Assembly (NCBI GenBank): GCA_963675365.2 | Contig: CAXXVA010000003.1 | Location: 434,001 to 498,000 of the forward strand | Reading direction: 5' to 3' | Origin: CAXXOK01 sp963675365 | GTDB lineage: Bacteria; Bacillota; Clostridia; Christensenellales; Aristaeellaceae | Length of the DNA: 64,000 bases | Notes under the pieces: model-generated | The model's database searches: none | Seen by the model: only the letters and a program-made list of their open reading frames with translations | What the model was told of the DNA's origin: nothing | Program-made: the position numbers and the translations under genes | Shown here: in pieces, positions 24,325-32,732 of the stretch | Numbering within the stretch: the first letter of the stretch is position 1 | How the letters are laid out: every line of letters starts with the position of its first letter

Positions 24325-25785
24325 TTATTCGCCGGCTGCGAGTTCATACGGAATTTCGTACTCTATGGCGTAGGTCTCGGCGTACGATCCTTCCGTGACG
24401 GTCAGGGTAAGCTTTCTGCAGTTGGTGAATGAGCTGGTGTCGATGGACTCGACGGTTGAGGGCAGGACAAGGCTTTGAAGCGCGTTGCAGCCATTGAACG
24501 CCAAGTCGCCGATTGATTCCAGGGCTTCCGGCAGCGTAACGGTTTTCAGCTTTTTACAGTTTTCAAACATTCCGTAGCCTACACGGGTTATATCTGGCGG
24601 AAGCTCAATGGAAGTCAGCGAATCGCAGTTGCCAAATGCGCCGCCATAGATTGATTGGACGCTATCGGGCAAATTGATCGAAGTGAGTTCCGTGCATTCA
24701 TAAAACGCATCCATACCGATGGTAACGATGCCTTCGGGCAGGGTAATCGCCGTAAGCGTCGGGCTGCCTTCAAACGCGCTATCACCGATCGATAGCGTGC
24801 CTTGCGGAACGGTGTACTCTGTATCCGGTTTCCCTGCAGGATAAGCAACCAGTGCTTTTTCTCCCTTGGAGAACAATACACAGTCTACGGCTTCATACAC
24901 CGGATGATCGGCTGAGACTACGAAAGAGGTGAGCGAGGTGCAAGCGGCGAATGCGCCGCCGCCGAGGCTGAACAGGTTATCAGGAATCGTGACGCTTGTC
25001 AGACTATTGCAGCCAGTAAACGCCCAGATGTCGATGGTTGATAAGCTTTCTGGAAAGTCAAGGGAGACAAGCGATTCGCAATTATAGAAAGCGTCGGATC
25101 CGATGGATTTCAGGTTTTTGGGAAAGACGACCGAAACTAGCGAAGTGCATCCGCTGAATGCATAATCACCGAGCGTTTGCAAACTGTCGGGGAAGGTGAC
25201 GGACGTAAGTGAGCTGCACCAGGAAAATGAGGAGCTTCCTATGGACAGCAAACCGTCGGGCAATTCAATGGATTGTAAACCATAGCACCCGTTAAACGTG
25301 TCGTCGCCGATGGCTTTGAGATTTTTCGGCAGAGTCAACGACAAAAGGGAACCGCACGACGAAAAAGCGCCTTCGCCGATCGCGATCACGCTGTTTGGCA
25401 GGTTTAAATCAACCAGCGACCAGCAGTTGGCGAACGCATCGTCGTTGATGGTTATAAGCCCGTTGGGCAGGTTGATGGTCGTCAGATCGTAGCAGTAATC
25501 AAACGCCTCATAACCGATGGATTGAATACTGTCTGGCAGATGAACGGAAACAATCTCATCCATATCTGCAAATACACCGTCGCCGATCATGGTGACGATA
25601 TGCCCGTCCAGCTCGCCGGGAATCGTAATGGTCTCCTTGTCGCTAAAGTAGCCGGTGATTTCCGCGCTGCCATCATCGTTAACCTCATACTCATAGTCGC
25701 CGCTTGTCTCCGCGGATGAGGCGACCCACACCAGCAGGCAGGCGATGATCACCGTAAAGAACAACAGGTACTTCTTTTTCATCAT
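24325..25785 (-). CDS. Secreted leucine-rich-repeat protein (BspA-like)
   Basis: A 486-residue protein with a signal peptide (hydrophobic residues 5-22, cleavage near ASSAETS) and about 15 LRR_5 repeats of roughly 23 residues built on IGxxAFxxCxxLxxIxLP. It has no LPXTG motif, transmembrane tail or cell-wall-binding domain, so it is either released or held non-covalently. Proteins of this type bind host or microbial surfaces in some species; no role can be set here. It starts with AAAGGAA six bases before the ATG. The next gene downstream is a shortened relative. Confidence 0.88.
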   Translation of the reverse strand: MMKKKYLLFFTVIIACLLVWVASSAETSGDYEYEVNDDGSAEITGYFSDKETITIPGELDGHIVTMIGDGVFADMDEIVSVHLPDSIQSIGYEAFDYCYDLTTINLPNGLITINDDAFANCWSLVDLNLPNSVIAIGEGAFSSCGSLLSLTLPKNLKAIGDDTFNGCYGLQSIELPDGLLSIGSSSFSWCSSLTSVTFPDSLQTLGDYAFSGCTSLVSVVFPKNLKSIGSDAFYNCESLVSLDFPESLSTIDIWAFTGCNSLTSVTIPDNLFSLGGGAFAACTSLTSFVVSADHPVYEAVDCVLFSKGEKALVAYPAGKPDTEYTVPQGTLSIGDSAFEGSPTLTAITLPEGIVTIGMDAFYECTELTSINLPDSVQSIYGGAFGNCDSLTSIELPPDITRVGYGMFENCKKLKTVTLPEALESIGDLAFNGCNALQSLVLPSTVESIDTSSFTNCRKLTLTVTEGSYAETYAIEYEIPYELAAGE

Positions 25786-25811
25786 GATTCATTCCTTTCC
25801 GAATTGGTTTT

Positions 25812-26012
25812 TTATCCTTTTACGCCGGCCTGCTTGATGCTGGGCCGGTCGCTTTGCGCACAGCGAACAGGAGCTTTCAAAGCGTGGCTGTGGATGTAAA
25901 TTCTCCGATGATGGATGGCGCAGAAATGGTCGCGACCCTCTTTGGATAGTTGAAAAAGAATCGTCAACATGAGGACGACGGCGGCAGCAAACTGCGTGCA
26001 GTACTCTTTCAT
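25812..26012 (-). CDS. Possible small membrane peptide gene
   Basis: A 66-codon frame starts at an ATG with GAGGTG six bases upstream. Residues 8-22 are hydrophobic (FAAAVVLMLTILFQL) and the rest is basic and His-rich. The composition of the C-terminal half looks non-coding and I know no family. It fills most of the 408-base gap between uvrB and the leucine-rich-repeat gene; the rest of that gap holds only the uvrB terminator. Confidence 0.22.
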   Translation of the reverse strand: MKEYCTQFAAAVVLMLTILFQLSKEGRDHFCAIHHRRIYIHSHALKAPVRCAQSDRPSIKQAGVKG

Positions 26013-26159
26013 TGTGGGCACCTCTTGCAAGAATGGCAGAACCAAAAATGAACTCGGCAGAAGAACGGAGCAGATATAGGGGAAAGAACGTATTTTCTGC
26101 AACGAGTATATCACAAATCGCGCCGCTGCGATCTACGAAATCGAAATTTAACACAAACG

Positions 26160-26183
26160 AAAAACCACCGGCCCGACCGGTGG
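26160..26183 (-). terminator. Intrinsic terminator of uvrB
   Basis: Minus strand stem CCACCGG / CCGGTGG with a five-base loop, followed by five T residues. It begins 10 bases after the uvrB stop. Confidence 0.85.
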
Positions 26184-26193
26184 ATATACGCTG

Positions 26194-28203
26194 TCAGCGC
26201 AGCACCCGTTTGGGTTTCCGGCGCCGCGTTTGCGGTTTTTGTAAATCCTTCTTTTTACCCTGCAAGTGGAACAGTTCGTCGCGCAGCTTGGCGGCCTTTT
26301 CAAAGTCCAGATCCTTGGCGGCGGAGAGCATCTGATCCTCGAGATTCTTCAATAGCTCTTCTCGCTCTTCCTCGGTGACGCCCGTTTCCGAATCGGTGGA
26401 AAACGCGTTGGTGATGCGGATCAGCGCCTGTACAGTGGACTGTACGGATTGAGGCGTGATGCCGTGGAGATTATTGTAAGCCTCCTGCAAAGCGCGGCGA
26501 CGGTTGGTTTCGTTGATGGCGCGCATCATACTGTCGGTCAGCTGGTCGCCGTAGAGGATCACCCGGCCGTTCAGGTTGCGGGCGGCGCGCCCGATGGTCT
26601 GTACCAGCGAGGTCTCCGAGCGCAGGAACCCTTCCTTGTCGGCGTCCAGGATCGCCACCAGGCTGACCTCCGGCATATCCAGCCCTTCGCGCAGGAGGTT
26701 AATGCCCACCAGCACGTCGAACTCGCCAAGCCGCAGGTCGCGGATCAATTCGGAGCGTTCCATGGTCTGGATGTCGGAGTGCAGGTAGCGCACGCGGATA
26801 TTCAGCCCCCGCAGGTATTCCGTCAGGCTCTCGGCCATGCGCTTGGTCAGCGTCGTGACCAGCACGCGTTCGCCCCGATCCACGGTCTTGTGGATTTCGC
26901 CGATCAGATCGTCCACCTGGCCGGTGGCTTTGCGCAGCACCACCAGCGGATCCAAAAGCCCCGTGGGGCGGATAATCTGCTCCACGATATTGAGTGTGAT
27001 GGACTGCTCATATGGGGCCGGTGTGGCGCTGACGTAGATAGTCTGGTTTTGGCGCTTGCGGAATTCCTCAAAGATCAGAGGGCGGTTGTCGTAAGCCGAG
27101 GGCAGGCGGAAGCCGTACTCCACGAGCGCCTTCTTGCGCGCCCGGTCGCCATTGTACATCCCACGGACTTGGGGGATGGTGACGTGGCTTTCGTCGATGA
27201 ACATCAGGTAATCGTCCGGGAAATAATCCAGCAGGCAGAACGGCGCTTCGCCGGGCTTGCGGCCGTCGAAATAGCGGCTGTAATTCTCAATACCCGAGCA
27301 GCTGCCGATCTGGCGTATCATTTCAATGTCGTACTGGGTACGCTGGCGCAGGCGCATGGCGTACAGCGGCTGGCCCTCGTCGGTCAGCTCCTGCACACGC
27401 AGTTCCATATCGCGTTCGATCTCCTCCAGATGCTCGTTCATGGTATCGCGTTCCATGGCATAGAAGGTCGCGGGATAGACCATTGCGTGCTCCAGTACCG
27501 CGATCACATTTCCCGAGACGACCTCCACCTCGCGGATGCGTTCGATCTCGTCGCCGAAAAACTCCACGCGGATCGCGTGCTCGCGCTCGTTGGCGGGGAT
27601 GATCTCCAGCACGTCGCCGCGCACACGGAAGCTGCCGCGCGTGAAGTCGATATCGTTACGTACGTACTGGATGTCGATCAGCCGGTCAATCAGCTTGTCG
27701 CGGCTGATTTGCAGGCCGGGGCGCAGGCTGACGGTCATGCTGGAGTACTCGGCCGGATCGCCCATGGAGTAAATGGCGGATACGCTGGCGACGATGATCA
27801 CGTCCCTGCGCTCCCTAACAGCGGAGGTGGCGGAGTGGCGCAGGCGGTCGATCTCCTCGTTGATGGAGGCGTCCTTGTCGATATAGGTATCGGTGGAGGG
27901 GATATAGGCCTCCGGCTGGTAATAATCGTAATAGCTGACGAAGTATTCCACGGCGCTGTCGGGGAAGAACGCGCGGAACTCGGCGCACAGCTGCGCCGCG
28001 AGCGTTTTGTTGTGCGCGATCACCAGCGTGGGCTTTTGCACGCGCTCAATGACCGACGCCATGGTAAAGGTTTTGCCGCTGCCTGTGACCCCCAAAAGGA
28101 CCTGATCCTTCAAGCCGTTCCCGATGCCTTCGGCCAAACTCGCGATGGCCGCGGGCTGGTCGCCGCTGGCTTGATAGGGGGACTTCAGAACAAATTTGCT
28201 CAC
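26194..28203 (-). CDS. uvrB: Excinuclease ABC subunit B
   Basis: UvrB is the damage-verifying helicase-like subunit of nucleotide excision repair. The 669-residue protein is full length. It has Walker A GVTGSGKTF, the beta-hairpin region YYDYYQPEAYIPSTDTYIDK, FIDESHVT, helicase motif VI (QTIGRAARN) and the C-terminal UVR motif (LEDQMLSAAKDLDFEKAAKLRD) that binds UvrA/UvrC. The start is GTG at 28203, six bases after GGAG; the frame upstream of it is spurious. A LexA box sits at the transcription start. uvrA is not adjacent. Confidence 0.97.
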   Translation of the reverse strand: MSKFVLKSPYQASGDQPAAIASLAEGIGNGLKDQVLLGVTGSGKTFTMASVIERVQKPTLVIAHNKTLAAQLCAEFRAFFPDSAVEYFVSYYDYYQPEAYIPSTDTYIDKDASINEEIDRLRHSATSAVRERRDVIIVASVSAIYSMGDPAEYSSMTVSLRPGLQISRDKLIDRLIDIQYVRNDIDFTRGSFRVRGDVLEIIPANEREHAIRVEFFGDEIERIREVEVVSGNVIAVLEHAMVYPATFYAMERDTMNEHLEEIERDMELRVQELTDEGQPLYAMRLRQRTQYDIEMIRQIGSCSGIENYSRYFDGRKPGEAPFCLLDYFPDDYLMFIDESHVTIPQVRGMYNGDRARKKALVEYGFRLPSAYDNRPLIFEEFRKRQNQTIYVSATPAPYEQSITLNIVEQIIRPTGLLDPLVVLRKATGQVDDLIGEIHKTVDRGERVLVTTLTKRMAESLTEYLRGLNIRVRYLHSDIQTMERSELIRDLRLGEFDVLVGINLLREGLDMPEVSLVAILDADKEGFLRSETSLVQTIGRAARNLNGRVILYGDQLTDSMMRAINETNRRRALQEAYNNLHGITPQSVQSTVQALIRITNAFSTDSETGVTEEEREELLKNLEDQMLSAAKDLDFEKAAKLRDELFHLQGKKKDLQKPQTRRRKPKRVLR

Positions 28204-28223
28204 AGTGAACTCCTTACAGATAG

Positions 28224-28237
28224 GGAATGTTTGTTCG
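28224..28237 (-). promoter_or_regulatory. LexA (SOS) box in front of uvrB
   Basis: Minus strand CGAACAAACATTCC fits the Bacillota LexA consensus CGAACRNRYGTTYC at 13 of 14 positions. It covers about +1 to +14 of the predicted uvrB transcript, as expected for SOS repression. Confidence 0.75.
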
Positions 28238-28243
28238 CCTATC

Positions 28244-28272
28244 AGCATAGCACAGAAAATAATGATCGTCAA
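28244..28272 (-). promoter_or_regulatory. Promoter of uvrB
   Basis: Minus strand TTGACG (28267-28272) and TATGCT (28244-28249) are 17 bases apart, immediately upstream of the LexA box. Confidence 0.7.
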
Positions 28273-28310
28273 CGGTTATTCCAGTGGAGTGACAGATGAG
28301 AATCAACAAG

Positions 28311-28338
28311 AAAAGGCCCTCGTAAACGAGAGCCTTTT
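28311..28338. terminator. Intrinsic terminator between the SH3/Fn3 gene and uvrB
   Basis: Stem AAAAGGC-CTCG / CGAG-GCCTTTT with a TAAA loop and A/T runs on both sides. It terminates the minus-strand SH3/Fn3 gene just upstream of the uvrB promoter. Confidence 0.75.
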
Positions 28339-28353
28339 GCATTGCGTCAGGGG

Positions 28354-31092
28354 TTAGGTAACTGATACCGTTCCACTGTTGCCAGGCGAGCCGTAATTAA
28401 CGCCGCCGTCGTTGCTGGCTTCGACATAGAAGACGTAATCATCAAGTGCAAGTCCGGTGAAATCATAGGTCAATACGTTGCCCAGTTCAATAGGCTCTGA
28501 GACCGATCCGTTGTCATAATACACTCTGTAGTTGGTAATCGGCTGTCCGCCAAGCGTTGCGGGTTCGACCCAGGTCAAGGTGACGGTCGTAGATACAGGT
28601 GTTCCTACAACACTCTGCGGTTCGCTTGGCACCACATACGGTGTATTGGTCACGTGAGCGCTGGGGTCGCTGTCGCTGATGCCGTTATTGGATACGACCC
28701 AGAACTCATATTCGATGTTGGACAGAGTGTAGAAGGTGTACTCGGTATCCGAGGTTGAAATGGGAGCCGGGTCGGGGTCTCCGACGGCTTTGAAATACAG
28801 GTCATAGTGGTCGATCGGGCTGCCGCCGGTATCGGCTGCGGGCAGCCAGGCAAAGTAGATATTTGCACACCCTTCGACGTTCTGCGTGACCGTCGGCGCG
28901 TCGGGCGTGCCCACAGGATTGCTGTAAATGGTATTGGGTTCGCCGATTTCCGCGGAGTTAACGGCAACGACCATAAACGCATAGGTCTGTGCGTTGGTCA
29001 GTCCGGACACCATCTTGGAGAGAGCGTCGGACCGGCCGGCGCTGTCGTACTCCACACCGTCGACATATACGCGGTAGTGGTCAATCAATACGCCTGTGCC
29101 GCCGGTATAGGACGGCGCGGCCCAGCCGAGTTCCACAAACCCGTCGCCGCGGCTGAGGACGGTAAGGCTTTGCACGGCGCTTGGCGCGTCGGGGTTGGGC
29201 GTCGCGGTCAGGGAGTTGGAGTACTCGCTGTCGCCCTGTGTATTATGGGCGACGACCCAGAAGTAGTACGTGGTGGTATCGATCAGCCCGGTGGCGATAT
29301 ACTCGGTATCGCCGGGGTCGATGTTTTCGTCCAGCGGGTTCTTCGCGCCGTCTACGGTCAGGCTGTAGTACGCTTTATATTTATCAAGCGCTTCGCCGCC
29401 GTCGTATGCGGGCGCGGTCCATTGCAGGGTGACCGTCGTATGCGCGGGCGTCGCGGCCGTCAGCACCGGCGCGTCGGGTTCGTTGCGGCCGTACAGCAGC
29501 ACTTCGCAGGTACCGGTCAGGCTGGGATCTTCTACAGACGTTCCCGTGATTTCGATCGTTTGATCCGCTACGCCTTCCAATGCGGCTTCATCGGGGAACA
29601 GCACCTTGCCTCCCAGCGATGCGTAGGTCGAACCCGAGGTAATACTCAGGGTATAGTCCGTGGTGAAGGCAGCGGTAACATAGGAACCGTTTGAATAGTG
29701 CAGCCTTGCGTTGATATTGGTGGTTTCATCGTGCCGGAGCGTCGAATCCTCCGGGATCAGTTCAATGGATGTCAGCGTCAGAACGTCTGTCGTGATCGTT
29801 ACCGTCAGCACGTCGGTTTTGGGGTTGCCGCCCGCGTCGTCCGCGGTGGTGGTGCCGGTGACGGTGAACACGGTGCCGTCGGTGATTGCGGAACTGATGG
29901 TCAACACGATTTCTTCATTCGCTTCGTCCACCGTGGCGACTACGTTGCCGCCCGCCTCGGCCGATACCGCCAAGGTCAGGCGCGGCGCGGTGAGGTTCAG
30001 GCCGCTGATGGTATAGCCGATGCGGCGTTCCACGTCGCCGCCCGCGATAGATACGGTTGCCGTATCGTCGTCAAAGGAGAAAGCGGTCACGCGAGGTTCT
30101 GCAGCAGCGACGGTTACGGTGCAGCTGTCGGTGATAGGATCGCCGTTCTCGTCGTCGTCCGTCGTCGTCGCGGTCACCTCGATCACTGCGCCAACGGTCG
30201 CCGTGGACAGGATATGCAATTGCCCGCTGACGATCTCGGCCATGCTTGCGTTATCGGTCACTTCCAGCGTATACGCGGGGGAGGAAAGGTCCGTGCCGGT
30301 CACCGTTACGTCCAGATCCACCGTTTCACCCGGGATGCCGGTGGCATAGTCGGCGGTCACGGTGATGCCGGTGGCGACGGTCTGATCCGGATCGTCATAG
30401 ATCAGGAATTCGTTCATCATATAGCCAATGCGCGTACCGACCTGGATTTTGTCCCAATCGGTTCCGCGCTCCAGAACGTCTACGCGCGTACCAACGGAGT
30501 ACAGGCCGATGATGGAATAGCTCGTGCCGGGGCCGGAGCGCAGGCGCACCCCGTAGCCGTTGGAACTCCATACCGTCGCCAGATCGTCCCCCGTAGGTTC
30601 GGGAGGCGTCGTTCCGGGATCGGTGGAGGTCAGGAATTCGCTCATCATAAAGCCGACGGTCGTGCCGACCTGGATGCGGCTCCAGAGTACGCCGGTCTGC
30701 AGTACGCTCACCTGCGTGCCCACGTCATAGACCGCGATCACGCGGTAGCCCGTACTAGGGCCGGAGCGCAGGCGCACGCCGTAACCGTTGGAACTCCATA
30801 CATATTTGGTCAAAACGCTGGGCGATCCGCCAAGGGAAATATAGTCCGAATGCATATAGCCCGCTTGGTTGTCCGGCGTTTTGACGTTATACCAGTCGCC
30901 GCTGGTGCCGAGGATTTCAACCACGGTGCCGGTATAGTAGGACTTGAGGATGGTCGCGTCAAACGACGGGGCGGCGCGCAGCCGCAGCCACCCGCCGGTA
31001 ACCGTTCCGTAGTCCGCAGCCGCGGCCTGAAAAACAGGCAGCAGCGCAAAGACCAATACGATTGCCAGTCCGAGAATAAAGATTCGTTTCAT
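28354..31092 (-). CDS. Large secreted protein with SH3 and fibronectin type III domains
   Basis: A 912-residue exported protein. After a signal peptide (cleavage near AAAADYG) come three bacterial SH3 domains (about 29-90, 95-160, 172-235; each with LRLRxxPS/VRLRSGP-like cores), which usually bind cell wall. A beta-rich stretch with invasin/Big-like repeats follows (about 240-540). Four Fn3 domains complete it (about 545-912; recurring PDAP linkers and DHYRVYV/NYRVYYD-like strands). No LPXTG or transmembrane tail is seen, so the SH3 domains probably hold it on the wall. No enzyme domain is visible. It begins with ATG and a GGAGGAATC-type ribosome site. Confidence 0.88.
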   Translation of the reverse strand: MKRIFILGLAIVLVFALLPVFQAAAADYGTVTGGWLRLRAAPSFDATILKSYYTGTVVEILGTSGDWYNVKTPDNQAGYMHSDYISLGGSPSVLTKYVWSSNGYGVRLRSGPSTGYRVIAVYDVGTQVSVLQTGVLWSRIQVGTTVGFMMSEFLTSTDPGTTPPEPTGDDLATVWSSNGYGVRLRSGPGTSYSIIGLYSVGTRVDVLERGTDWDKIQVGTRIGYMMNEFLIYDDPDQTVATGITVTADYATGIPGETVDLDVTVTGTDLSSPAYTLEVTDNASMAEIVSGQLHILSTATVGAVIEVTATTTDDDENGDPITDSCTVTVAAAEPRVTAFSFDDDTATVSIAGGDVERRIGYTISGLNLTAPRLTLAVSAEAGGNVVATVDEANEEIVLTISSAITDGTVFTVTGTTTADDAGGNPKTDVLTVTITTDVLTLTSIELIPEDSTLRHDETTNINARLHYSNGSYVTAAFTTDYTLSITSGSTYASLGGKVLFPDEAALEGVADQTIEITGTSVEDPSLTGTCEVLLYGRNEPDAPVLTAATPAHTTVTLQWTAPAYDGGEALDKYKAYYSLTVDGAKNPLDENIDPGDTEYIATGLIDTTTYYFWVVAHNTQGDSEYSNSLTATPNPDAPSAVQSLTVLSRGDGFVELGWAAPSYTGGTGVLIDHYRVYVDGVEYDSAGRSDALSKMVSGLTNAQTYAFMVVAVNSAEIGEPNTIYSNPVGTPDAPTVTQNVEGCANIYFAWLPAADTGGSPIDHYDLYFKAVGDPDPAPISTSDTEYTFYTLSNIEYEFWVVSNNGISDSDPSAHVTNTPYVVPSEPQSVVGTPVSTTVTLTWVEPATLGGQPITNYRVYYDNGSVSEPIELGNVLTYDFTGLALDDYVFYVEASNDGGVNYGSPGNSGTVSVT

Positions 31093-31223
31093 GTCGGATT
31101 CCTCCGTTGCGCATTGTTTCCTTAGGATATAACGGGCGTCAGGCTCTGTTTATTCCCAAAATTAGACAGAATTATGCATATCGAAACGTATTTCCGCTCA
31201 ATTGTTCTCATTCGGTTACAATA

Positions 31224-31252
31224 ATACTACAAATATGAAATTTTCGCAACAA
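31224..31252 (-). promoter_or_regulatory. Probable promoter of the SH3/Fn3 gene
   Basis: Minus strand TTGTTG (31247-31252) and TAGTAT (31224-31229) are 17 bases apart in an AT-rich intergenic stretch (31093-31342). I could not settle a promoter for the divergent gene in the same stretch. Confidence 0.45.
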
Positions 31253-31342
31253 TTATCTGTCGTATAACAGGATGGTTTGCTTGCCATCCCATCATGGATG
31301 TGATATTCTTTGAAAAAAGCGCGGATAGGGGGCAGGTTTTGG

Positions 31343-32638
31343 ATGAAAGCCGCATTTTATCTGTGGAAACGGCGCCTGGTCTGGGTCGTTTTACTGTCTG
31401 TGATTCTGGCGGCGGTCATGGGCGTTTACGCCTATGTATACATGCCCGTCCGGTACGAAGCGGTCGCGGAAGTGATGATGCTCAAGTCCGGCGGCGAGGA
31501 TCTTTCCGCCCTGGCCGACGAAAGCATTCGCTGGTCGCGTTACGACGCGCTGAAAGAGGGCGCGCCGTGGGACGAGTCCATGAAAAGCAGCGTGACCCGC
31601 TACGGCAATACCAGCCTGCTTTTGGTCAAGGTCACGGCGGAGGACGACCTTGCGGCTGCCGAAAGCGCCAACGCGCTGGCGGCGTCGCTGATCGAAGTCA
31701 TCAACAGCTCCATGAACGAGACCGCGCTCAAATCCGTGGTTGTCGCGGGCGTGCCGGAAGCGCCGATACGGTTTGACCGGGAATGGTATATCGCGGCGGT
31801 GTTTTTGGGAGCGTTCGTTGTATTCTCCCTGCTCTTTTTGCTGGCAAGCGTCAAGCGGACGAAACTGATCCGCTCCGGCGATATCGCGGAGGCCGCCGCG
31901 TTGCCGGTGCTTGCGGAAATACAGGACCTGCAAAGCGTGATCGGCGCGTATGAGCGTTTCGATCCCGACGACCGCCCCCCGCTGTATGATTTCGCGGGCT
32001 ACCAAACGCATGAACAGCTGCGGCTGATTACGCTCAAGATGCGGCTTTTAGCCAAGCAAGACAAGCTCAGAAGCCTGGCCGCCGTATCCGCAACCGACGG
32101 GGAGTTCAGAAGCGCCGTGCTGGTCATGCTCGCCCAGGAGCTTTGCCGCCAGGGCAGCCGTGTGCTTCTGATTGATATGAACTGGTACGCGCCGCGCCTG
32201 GGGCATCTTCTGCAGGCCAAGGGCGACCGGGATTTGATTCACTGTCTGGCCTCCAACATCCCCATCGAGCAGGCGATGGTCCAGACACGGACGCGCAACC
32301 TGTACTTTCTGGATCAGAACCATACCCAGAGCATGGCGGCGCAGCTGTTGGCGTCGGCGTCGTTCGCGGCGTTTTTGGAAAAGCTCTACGGGAAATTCGA
32401 TTTTGTGCTCTTTGATATGCCGGAGGCGGACCTGTTCACAGACGCGCTGGCGATCAGCGGCGTGCTGCACGGCTGCCTTCCGGTGATCCGCGCCAAACGC
32501 TGGACACCAAAGCAGATCCGGCAGTGGCTTGCGCCCATGGAGAAGCTGGAACGCAGCGCTCTGGGGCTCGTGATTACCGACGCGTCCAAAAAGCAGGCGC
32601 GCGTTCATCGGAAATTGGATCAAAACGCGGGATATTAA
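31343..32638 (+). CDS. Wzz/BY-kinase-like polysaccharide co-polymerase with degenerate P-loop
   Basis: A 431-residue membrane protein arranged like fused CapA/CapB (Wzc-type) proteins. Two helices (about 10-34 and 152-174) flank an extracellular Wzz-type domain (YEAVAEVMML at its start), followed by a cytosolic ATPase-like domain. In the expected Walker A position the sequence reads SATDGEFRSAVLV, with no lysine or GK[ST]; the following VLLIDMNWYAPRLG and VLFDMPEADL resemble Walker A' and B. No tyrosine-rich tail is present. It is therefore probably a scaffold rather than an active tyrosine kinase. I chose ATG 31343 after GGGGGCAGG; a TTG at 31310 is an alternative. The next gene is secreted. 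Confidence 0.72.
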   Translation: MKAAFYLWKRRLVWVVLLSVILAAVMGVYAYVYMPVRYEAVAEVMMLKSGGEDLSALADESIRWSRYDALKEGAPWDESMKSSVTRYGNTSLLLVKVTAEDDLAAAESANALAASLIEVINSSMNETALKSVVVAGVPEAPIRFDREWYIAAVFLGAFVVFSLLFLLASVKRTKLIRSGDIAEAAALPVLAEIQDLQSVIGAYERFDPDDRPPLYDFAGYQTHEQLRLITLKMRLLAKQDKLRSLAAVSATDGEFRSAVLVMLAQELCRQGSRVLLIDMNWYAPRLGHLLQAKGDRDLIHCLASNIPIEQAMVQTRTRNLYFLDQNHTQSMAAQLLASASFAAFLEKLYGKFDFVLFDMPEADLFTDALAISGVLHGCLPVIRAKRWTPKQIRQWLAPMEKLERSALGLVITDASKKQARVHRKLDQNAGY

Positions 32639-32661
32639 TGGGTTTTCAGTCTCCGGTTTCA

Positions 32662-32691
32662 TTGCGGAGAGACGGCAAAACATGGTATAAT
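32662..32691 (+). promoter_or_regulatory. Promoter of the peptidoglycan-binding protein gene
   Basis: TTGCGG (32662-32667) and TATAAT (32686-32691) are 18 bases apart; the ATG lies 41 bases past the -10 box. Confidence 0.65.
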
Positions 32692-32732
32692 CAATCAGCC
32701 GAAACCATCGCGCGGGAAGGGAAGTGGCGTTA

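Noticed and set aside
26449..28299. A 616-codon plus-strand frame opposite uvrB
   Set aside because: uvrB on the minus strand matches its family over the full length; the opposite frame is a composition effect in GC-rich DNA.
29698..31125. A 475-codon plus-strand frame opposite the SH3/Fn3 gene
   Set aside because: Shadow of a gene with clear signal peptide and domains on the minus strand.
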